In this document: positions 56,501 through 64,000 of the stretch, piece after piece
How positions within the stretch are numbered: the first letter of the stretch is position 1
Layout of the letters: each line of letters starts with the position of its first letter
From: Byssothecium circinans
Taxonomy: Eukaryota; Ascomycota; Dothideomycetes; Pleosporales; Massarinaceae
NCBI GenBank assembly: GCA_010015675.1
Contig: ML977046.1
Coordinates: forward strand, 1-64,000
Reading direction: 5' to 3'
Length of the DNA: 64,000 nt
Notes under the pieces: model-generated
The model's input: only the letters and a program-made list of their open reading frames with translations
The model's database searches: none
Told to the model about the DNA's origin: nothing
Made by a program: the position numbers and the translations under genes

Positions 56501-59500
56501 CACAGCGAGTTCGTCAACATGCAGCTTCGAGATACGAGTTCCCGTCCCCGCATAATGCTGTACCAATCTGGGTAGTGACTCTGAGTCAATCTGTTCGTCA
56601 GACCAAGTGTCGGTTGGAAAAAGCGTTCTGTGCTTCATGCCTCCCTCAACAGGAATTGACCGAATGATTTCGTTTGTCCGTGGGGTATTATTCCCAGGCA
56701 ACCGGGCAAGTTTCTCGATATCTCTGTCCAGCTGACTCTCACTTAAGACCAAGTCAAAGCGATTACCACGCCGGACTTGGATCTCATCGCTTATAAATGC
56801 TTGACTATCATCGGGGTTACGATTGTCAACAAACCCCATGCAGGCTAGAAAAGACCATATTAATCTCCAGTCAGCATAGCCCTTACTGACTGCGCGAATT
56901 ACTTTCCGGCATGACCTGAAGGTCTTGTGTTTTGACTTGAAGAAAGGATTGACTGGTAGCCCTAGTGCAATCGCCCATGCAGTCATAATAGTGTAGTATC
57001 CTGTCTGCCATGGCATTGCGGCTTCCACTTTTGTGATCCAATTTGCTTGCAGGTCGGGTTTGAAATTGCCATCTAAGTAATCAAGTTGGCCCTTATTGCA
57101 CAGCATGCCCTTTACATCGTTGTATACTTCGCAGCGTAGTTTGGGTCTCGAGAGCCAGGGCGCTGAATCAAAGACAGCTATTGAAACACGGCTGGTGTCT
57201 GGTGACTGAACGACGACAAGAAAACTGTGGCCATTAACCGTATAAGGCAGCAGCATTGGTTGAGCACCAAACAATGCAACATCTCTCTTGCTGGCGGCCA
57301 GAGATTTTAGGGTGTCGAATGTCATAACTCCGAAGCATTCTTGCGGTTCTTGTTTGTGGTCGACAGCTTGGATGACGGCGGCGACGCTCCTGAAAATGGT
57401 TTTCTCATCGAGTTCCTGACTTGCAGATGTGTCTTTCCCCATTAGCTTTTTCATTTTTGGTTGTTCAAGCGTGTCTCGGAGGTAGGCGCAGGCCGGGTTG
57501 ATAACCTGAGATTTCGTCTTTTGACTCCCATCTTCATTTTCCGAGTCACTAGTATCCGAGACTCGTATCACGGATGAACTATCCGACTCTTCCCCACTCG
57601 GCTCTCCTTCGTTCGACCATCTATCATTTTCTCGCCTCAGCTCTCCAGTAAACAGTACCATTGTCCCGTTATCAAGCTTCTCCGGCGCTAAGGCATTGCC
57701 CCTTCTCCCCTTCCAAGCCTGCATTAATATGTTTTCTCTTTCTTCAAACTTTCTCGCTTCCGCAGCGGTAGCTTGGAACCTTCTGTCATCTTCAGGTACA
57801 TCCACGCCGATCGCCACGATGTTCCAGCACTTCAAGAAAGCGAATATCAGTTTCCAGTCTAAAGCGAGGTTGATGGCGAAGAGATTGGCGATTACATCAA
57901 ATTGTTCCCTAAAATACTCCTCATTCTCGGTGGCCAACTTGAACCCAGGGTTCAGCGCTAGACCCAATGCCAATGCCCAAGCGGAAAGAACCATAAGCCG
58001 GAAGCTAATCTCGATATCGTCGTGGCGAGGCACTCCGGCGACCCAGAGGGAGTGGTCCCCGTCCGGGAATTTTCCGAAATCTGCATCGATCTTGTTTAGC
58101 CAGTCGTGAGCTTCCACGAAGTTCTTTGCTTTCTTGCGCACCGAGCGTCGTTGTCTTTTCTTGGAGTCGGCTGTGGGGTGTATGATGTGCAGGCTAATCT
58201 CCCTTTTCTTTGATAGCTGTATGATGGCAAGGTGTGTGTCCTCAGCAGGGAGCAAAACTGGACGGCCGGGTAGGAACAATCTATCACCCAATGGCGTAGC
58301 AAAGCCAGCCATGTTGGGGTTATTTTCTTTGTTCAGATTGTGATTGTTGATAGCTCTTGGGACGAGTTGGACGAGGAATGTTATAAAGCCTGAAGCTTGG
58401 ATGCGGTCCTCATAAGCTTCCTTATTTGACATGACTATTGGCCTGAGCTTTGCAAGACGTAGGCGCAAGTATCTAGAAAATATATCAGCAAAAGAAATCG
58501 TAGAAGTTGATAGTGTCAAAACTTACAGGCAAAAGTCGGAAGTCTTTTCCAATACAGTAGTACGGTCAATAAACCCGTCACCCTGTGCCAGCTGTTCTAA
58601 CTGTTGCCGTGCTGCTTCCTGCTTCTCTTTCTTCTTCTTATCTGCTTCAGCTTTCGCCCTCACAGCCTCCTCTTTCTTCTCCTTCTTCTGATTAGCTGCC
58701 TGTATCTCCTTCTTTCTTGCTTCATCTACCGTATTCTTCTCAGCCGCCTCTTCTGCTTTCTTCCTCCTCTCTCTCTCTTCTTTTGCAAGTTTCTGATCAA
58801 TCTTTTCTTTTTGGCCTGCTTCATACTCTGTAAGTCTCTTATCAATGGCCTCTTTCCTCCCCACTTCATACTCCTTTATCCTTGTTTGAGCGTCTCTTTC
58901 AAATTTCTTTTGCAACTGTCCCCTAATTTCTGCCTCAGACTTTCCTGCAAAGACTTTCTTCACGGTCTCTGGGTCGAAGGCTTCAATTGGCTGCTGCTGC
59001 TCAGTACCAACGGGTCCCCTATCCGTCGACCATATAGTTGAAATGTTTTCCGTGTTCTGAGAATTATGCCGTGCTTTTCTCTCAACATCGTCAAGAACAA
59101 AGGTGCGCTCGTCCAAGCTCCTTGTGAGCTCAGTAGTGCCACCTTGCCAAAAGAAAATAGGCTGTGAGAGGAGCTCGATCGTGGCGAAGGAGGGCAAGGG
59201 GCCGATGAACAGCTCGTCCGTATCACCAACATTGCGGAACGTAGAGGCGTTGACAGTGACAGATGTATGAACTGGAACGACGACGAAATAGCGTAAGCCT
59301 GCGTCGTCGGCTCCTTGGATAGGACGAAGGTCTATACTGGCAGCTTCAGATTCTTCATTGGATTTGCCACGATTCCGCGCGTTGGTGCTAAATCGCAACT
59401 GTTAGCTTTGGCGACTTGCCTTGATCTACCAGAGTGACTAAATACTTACACTTTAAACGTATGATTGCCCATCACGGAGAAAGGGCGAGGGACACCATTA

Positions 59501-60042
59501 GATGCCACGACAGCACACTCCACTTCAGCCACTCCCTCCACGAACTCATCCCCATCTTGCGCAAATGCTCTTACAAAATGATGATACGCAAAGTCCCCCA
59601 AGTCTCTGTTTGACTCTCTCTCAATGCGTCCAAATAATTCTCGAAAAGCATCTGAGGCGCCGATGCTATCTAAATCATTGGAAGGCTTTGGATTCTTTCG
59701 CGTTACTCGCGCACCCGTATTGAGTACTTTAGGCCGCCCAGGTGGAACCACTGGCGACCGAATAATTGCTGTTTCGAGGGATGCAGTCTGCAAATTGTGA
59801 AGCTCTCCCCATGGACGGTTAAAGAGGGCTTGAGTGAAGCTATCGACTGTGGAGGGTACTCCAGCACTGCCACGAGAGGGTTGGGCGGGAAAGACCCATT
59901 GGATATCCAGTCTATCTTCAACTGGGATTCCGCCGTCACTTGGGGATTCGGAAACTGTGCTTTTTGTCTTTGGCTTCTTCGGGTCCTTGCCTCCTCCTTG
60001 TTTCGTCGCTTTGCGTTTGGTTCCAGCCTTCTTTGGCGGCAT
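50525..60042 (-). CDS. Giant protein with seven tandem Ulp1-like (C48/CE-clan) peptidase domains
   Basis: Exons are 60042-59450, 59387-58527 and 58472-50525; 3133 residues, phases agree (branch GCTAAC 14 nt before the second exon). The start is a basic nuclear-type tail (MPPKKAGTKRKATKQ). Residues about 300-480 are a charged coiled coil. Seven domains follow. Each has an Ile/Ala helix (IASV..AID), a strand with His, a strand with Asp, then Q.....C-G in a (W)-x-C-G-(Y/L)-H-x-I-(M/L)-N-A-W-x-L-A-x-G-L helix, then D-W-R-x-L. Three keep all four residues: domain 4 (His1712, Asp1736, Gln1788, Cys1794), 6 (His2435, Asp2455, Gln2502, Cys2508) and 7 (His2855, Asp2878, Gln2931, Cys2937). Gln-6-Cys spacing equals that of Ulp1. 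The others have Ser641, Thr975, Ser1360 and Ser2173 at the Cys position. A SUMO/ubiquitin-like protease role is inference. Confidence 0.8.
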
Positions 60043-60840
60043 CGTCGCACCTACTAAGATATAAGCAAGTTCAGGGACGAATTCTTACCGTTTCAATCGA
60101 GAAGCATAGAACAGCACACGAAATTCAAAAAAAAATTGTAATTGGTGAAAGGGCATGAGTGTTGACCGTGAATACGCAGGGCAGTATCTTCGGCTGGAGT
60201 AATTCGCTTTGTTGCGATGCATGGACAACGAAGCGTGCCGGAAACGGAACCTGGGAAGCAAGCGTGAAAAGCGAACGTCAACATCATATTTCCAAAGGGC
60301 AAAAGTACAAAACAACATCTCGTGCTAAAGAAAGAAAATGTATAATAATCCGCAAACGTCGATGGCGTCCGGTGAGGCTTGTATAGGCTTGGCTCTACCA
60401 CGATGGCCACATGGTGTAGTGCTCCCTTCATCCTCTTCCAAGACTTCTATTACTGACAGCTTCAGTCCTACCAACTTTTAGGGCTGGCGCTTCCCTCGGG
60501 TGTAATTGTTCGATGCCTTATAGAAAGGCTGCATCGTCCAATCTCATTCCGGTTCGGAAGCTCCGAGTGTCTTGGCAGACACGCTGGAATGTCACCAAAC
60601 GGGACATTCCTATGACGGCAATCCATCCGCTCTTATCCGTCCTGTCGGGGCCTTGCAGAGAAACCGAAGTTTGGGGCATGTTCCCTCTGTGTCGTATTTG
60701 ATAGTAACATCGTGTTCTGGGACAGAGGCGCAGCAAGTCCGCGACGTTTCTCCCCGCATTGGCAGTTCAGTGTATTCAGAGGCTCTCGATTACGTCCGGA
60801 TCGTTAATGGTTGTAGGTTCTCTCGGCGTCGCGCACATCT
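60043..60840. promoter_or_regulatory. Promoter region of the giant gene
   Basis: About 800 bp between the bZIP stop and the giant gene's start, both on the minus strand. No TATA-like site is clear; short frames here look like shadows. Confidence 0.4.
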
Positions 60841-61805
60841 TCATCCCCTTTGCGAGCTTGTGTATCTATCCATCGCATTGAACACTCCTGAGTGACGGTT
60901 CATCTCGTAGCTCTGACCTGGCACACGATAACACATTGGATTAATGAATCCAGAACCGAAGTCTGACCTCATTGTTCGTATAATAGTCGCAGCGTCCTCA
61001 CACGATGATGTGGTCGCGATGTATTGACTTGCAGGCTCGGTCACGTATTGCGCTTCGGTGGAGTATGACCAAGCTCTGTTATTGAATGATGATTGATCGT
61101 ACATCGTGTATTGTTGGTACTCTTCGCTCTTGATCTCAGGTGTGGGTGGCATCGGCGAGTTGTAATATGGCGAGCCTTGACACCCAGGCGGTGTGTCCAT
61201 GCTTGACACAATCGAGTGAGGGCTCGGAGGGTCGTTAGTTGCGAGCGGAGCATTCGAGCGTGGCGCTGGGATAACGAGTGGGGGCACTGACGGCAAGTGC
61301 GAAGCATTCAGCCCAGCGAGCGACGAGTGTCGACTAGATGGTGAGTTAGTACACAATAGCCCATCGCACGCGATTCTACGATCGAGCATCGCACTGAGTG
61401 ATGGTGCTGCAGATATGTGATCGTATGAACGGTCACTCGCACCGCCCATGGCAGCAACGATTTCGTTATCGGACACTCCTCGTTCGTGTAAGATGGACCG
61501 TAGCTTTCTGTTCTCGTCGAGGACTCTGCGAGCGGCATTTTGGATCTCGGCGGAGGCTTCGATGCCCATTTGTTCGCAGTTGCGTAGCTTTGTTTCCAAC
61601 TCGTTGAGATACTCTTTCCTTCGTGCTCGCGATCTTCCTAGGTAGACGTTAGCCTAACTCAGCCTGAAGAAATGGCAAAGGTTTCTGAGCATGACTCACG
61701 CTGGTTGTCTCGAATCCGAGCTAAGTTCTGTGTTTTCTGAACCACCAGTCAGACGCTTGTCTCCGATAATACGAGAGATTGTGCGCTTGCCTTGGAATCA
61801 CTCAT
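60841..61805 (-). CDS. bZIP transcription factor
   Basis: Exons are 61805-61791 (15 nt), 61736-61700 (37 nt) and 61637-60841; 282 residues. The first intron begins GCAAGC, a GC-AG intron, and ends TTCAG. It connects MSDSK to KTQNLARIRDN, and the second splice completes the basic region DNQRRSRARRKEYLNELE. All three lengths sum to a multiple of three. The leucine zipper follows (LNELE..L....GIEASAEIQNAARRVLDENRKLR). The rest is Ser/Pro-rich with a cysteine pair (CDGLLCTNSPSS) and is likely an activation region. Several fungal bZIPs with this short MSD start control stress or secondary metabolism. The target is unknown. Confidence 0.82.
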
Positions 61806-62519
61806 ACCGAAGGGTCCCGGTCCAGTGGACGAAAGTGAAAAGTGGGGAGTGAGTTGATTAGTAGGAGGTCGCGAAGACTAAGAAACCAACTGCGGAACCT
61901 TGAGTACTAGAAGATGGTAGTTGTCAAAGTACAAGACGTTGGAGCTCGTTGCTATCATGCCAGCGGTGCGGTCATAGTGGCTACATATTTGCTCCGGGCG
62001 ATCTCGAAGGATGTAGCGACCAGGTCAGTTAGGGAAATGGACGCCTCAGACATTTGCAACTTGCAGGGGCTCTGAAGGCGTCAGTGAGCCTTACTCGCTC
62101 CCTCCTTTGTCTGAGCAACCCCGACCCCGTCCTTGTCCCCCGTCCGAGTAGACGCGGGAGCAGAACGGGGGGTTCGTGCATGGGAGCGTAGACAGTTTCT
62201 TCTAGTGCCGGCGCTACGACTCTGACAAATCCTGTTTTTATGATGTTTTGAAACGTTTTGAAAAGTTAGCGTGAGAGTTAAGCGCGGTCATGTGTCGCCC
62301 CAAATCGGACGTGCACATGCCGACGGCGTTTCAGCTCGGAGATTTGCTGCCAGACTCAACACCAAGGCAAGCAATGCGTTGGCGTTGCTGCGCCGTGAGA
62401 CAAACGCCGCCTTACGCTAAGCCTCTCGCCCTTGGAAACGAAACACCTGTCTACAAGAGCTCGCAAATGCCGTCTGTACCCACACGATCGCACCTCCATC
62501 GATAACCAATACCAAAACC
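61806..62519. promoter_or_regulatory. Divergent promoter region, bZIP / FAR-17a-like
   Basis: 714 bp between divergent starts; no gene seen. Confidence 0.45.
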
Positions 62520-63405
62520 ATGGTTATCTTCAACCGCTCAGCTCCGCGAGCTGAATTCGACCCGACATACCGATTTACGACTTCGTGGATTCTCCCTACA
62601 TCTGTGCTCTTTTTCATTCGGGCAGCGCTGTCGATATACGCTTTCACAACACTTTTCTTTATTCTGGCCTGGCATGGCACTCACAACAACCTTCTCGAAG
62701 CGAGACAGTCGTTCTCCTACTTCACGGTATTGACGTATTGGGGGCTTGCATTCTACTATGGTTTCGCCGCACTTCACACCGGTAGCTACTGGCGGACTGG
62801 CACACCTCTGCTCGCCCGATGGCCAAAGTTTCTCCAGGTGTCACATAGCTTGTTCTACTCCACCATTGTCATATATCCCTTCATTGTAACCGGTAGGTAC
62901 CTTTGAATCGCTGTCGCAAGACCGTGCTGACTTGACCATGTTAGTCGTCTTCTGGGCTCTCCTCGCGCCTGAAAATGGCTTCCCCTCCATTTTCGCAACG
63001 TGGTCCAACACCTCGCAACACGCCATGAATTCGGCGTACGCGCTCTTCGAAATCATAATCCCTCGAACCGAACCGCTGCCATTCCTCCACCTCATAGCCG
63101 TCATCATCATCCTAGCAATGTACCTAGGTCTGGCGTATGTCACACATATTACCCAAGGCTTCTATACATACGACTTCCTCAACCTGCAGACAAACTCCTC
63201 AGGGAAAGTTGCGGCATACATTGTTGGGATTTTGGCAGCGGCGGTCATCATCTTCCTCATCGTGAGGTACCTGATAATGCTCCGCGTGTGGGTGACGGAA
63301 AAGAAGATGGGCAAGATGGGTAAATTCTCAGCTCGGCGTCCAGGACGAGTAAGGATGGATGAAGAAGAAGGAAAGTACCCAATGTACACTGTGACAGCAA
63401 GGTAG
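62520..63405 (+). CDS. FAR-17a/AIG1-like membrane protein
   Basis: Exons are 62520-62892 and 62945-63405; 277 residues. About six transmembrane helices are visible (LPTSVLFFIRAALSIYAF, TVLTYWGLAFYYGFAAL, FYSTIVIYPFIVTVVFWALL, HLIAVIIILAMYLGLAYV, VAAYIVGILAAAVIIFLIV). The central region WSNTSQHAMNSAYALFEIII and the helix ending in THITQGFYTYDFL match the FAR-17a/AIG1 family. Its mammalian members are Thr/His-dependent hydrolases of fatty acid esters of hydroxy fatty acids. The His of NTSQHAMN probably corresponds to the catalytic His. Function in fungi is not established. The C-terminal tail is basic with a KMGKMGKF repeat. Confidence 0.78.
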
Positions 63406-64000
63406 TGCGTCTTGTGTCATCTTATTCTACATTGATCACCCTTGTTTTTTTACTGTTACTCATGTGCTTTGGATACCCACCCCCACGTTAATAACAATGC
63501 GCTAAATTTCCCGTGTTCTCTACTTGCTCCCTCACGTTTTTCTTGGATACTACATTCCGATCCTTTGCCACTATCCCGTCACTGCCCGTCCCTTTTTCTG
63601 CGTGTCTGCGAGCAAACCTCCGACGTTTGAGCGTGAAGGACGCAATGGCCATTGGCCCCTAGGTAACCAGCCACCCACACGGGAGATGCGTGTGTGCGCC
63701 AGGCTACTGTTTGATCCTTGTGAAAATGGCCACGCCTTTTGCAACATCTTATGATTGCTTGCTTTTCCTTTCTTGCTGCTGCAGCTGCAGTCCTGCACAC
63801 CAACCAGGAACCACCATTTCTCATCAATGATCGACGACCTCGAAAGGCCCCTGGTTTCCTCCATAATAGACTCGGGGTGTACTAGGAAACGCCACGAATC
63901 GTTGCAAAGCCCCCTCGAGCGTTATGCCCCCATTGGTACGAGGCGTATTCTCACGGCGGTGTGAGTTCCGCGTCTCTTTCGCCTACGGATACATCATTTA
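63406..64000. other. Intergenic region at the right edge
   Basis: No supportable gene in the last 595 bp; the open frames here overlap each other and have no domain. Confidence 0.45.

Noticed and set aside
1..64000. CRISPR arrays, bacterial operons, rRNA
   Set aside because: No regular spaced repeats, no rRNA-like sequence; gene structure is eukaryotic.

Overview
The window is filamentous-ascomycete nuclear DNA. Protein-coding genes sit on both strands, and most are split by short introns (about 45-150 nt, GT...AG with CTAAC/CTGAC-like branch sites). Several products are fungal types: a MYST acetyltransferase of the Esa1 kind, a TRK potassium transporter, an exo-polygalacturonase and a fungal bZIP factor. 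The gene set resembles Dothideomycetes/Pleosporales, but that placement is an inference. I saw no rRNA, tRNA, CRISPR array or bacterial-type operon.

Left part (1-31.6 kb), ordinary core genes: a Ca2+-binding alternative NADH dehydrogenase; Mdv1 (mitochondrial fission), divergent from chorismate mutase; ALG3, convergent with an EIF1AD-like protein; a membrane protein; an MFS transporter; an aldo/keto reductase; Rex4, divergent from Esa1; the PP4 catalytic subunit; a small unknown protein; a single-pass Ser/Thr-rich membrane protein; a hypothetical protein divergent from a TRK transporter; an alpha/beta hydrolase; a TLDc protein.

Middle part (31.6-38.7 kb), a gene-poor decaying corridor: two related small secreted-protein genes are both broken, one by a 446-bp inverted-repeat element and one by loss of start, a stop and a frameshift. 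A membrane-protein gene carries two in-frame TAG codons. A 58-residue cysteine-rich secreted protein gene is intact. The lesions fit transposon insertion plus C-to-T type mutation (RIP-like), as an inference.

Right part (38.7-64 kb): a nucleotidyltransferase-like protein with a very long Pro/Gln-rich tail; Esf1 (ribosome biogenesis); an exo-polygalacturonase divergent from a mitochondrial-type thioredoxin; a giant three-exon gene (3133 residues); a bZIP factor with a GC-AG first intron; a FAR-17a/AIG1-like membrane protein. The giant protein is the most unusual object here. It has a basic N-terminus, a charged coiled coil and seven tandem Ulp1-like (C48/CE-clan) cysteine-peptidase domains. 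Three keep a His-Asp-Gln-Cys set; the other four have Ser or Thr in place of the cysteine.

Many gene models were assembled by hand from open frames and splice signals. All joined exons were checked to keep one reading frame.
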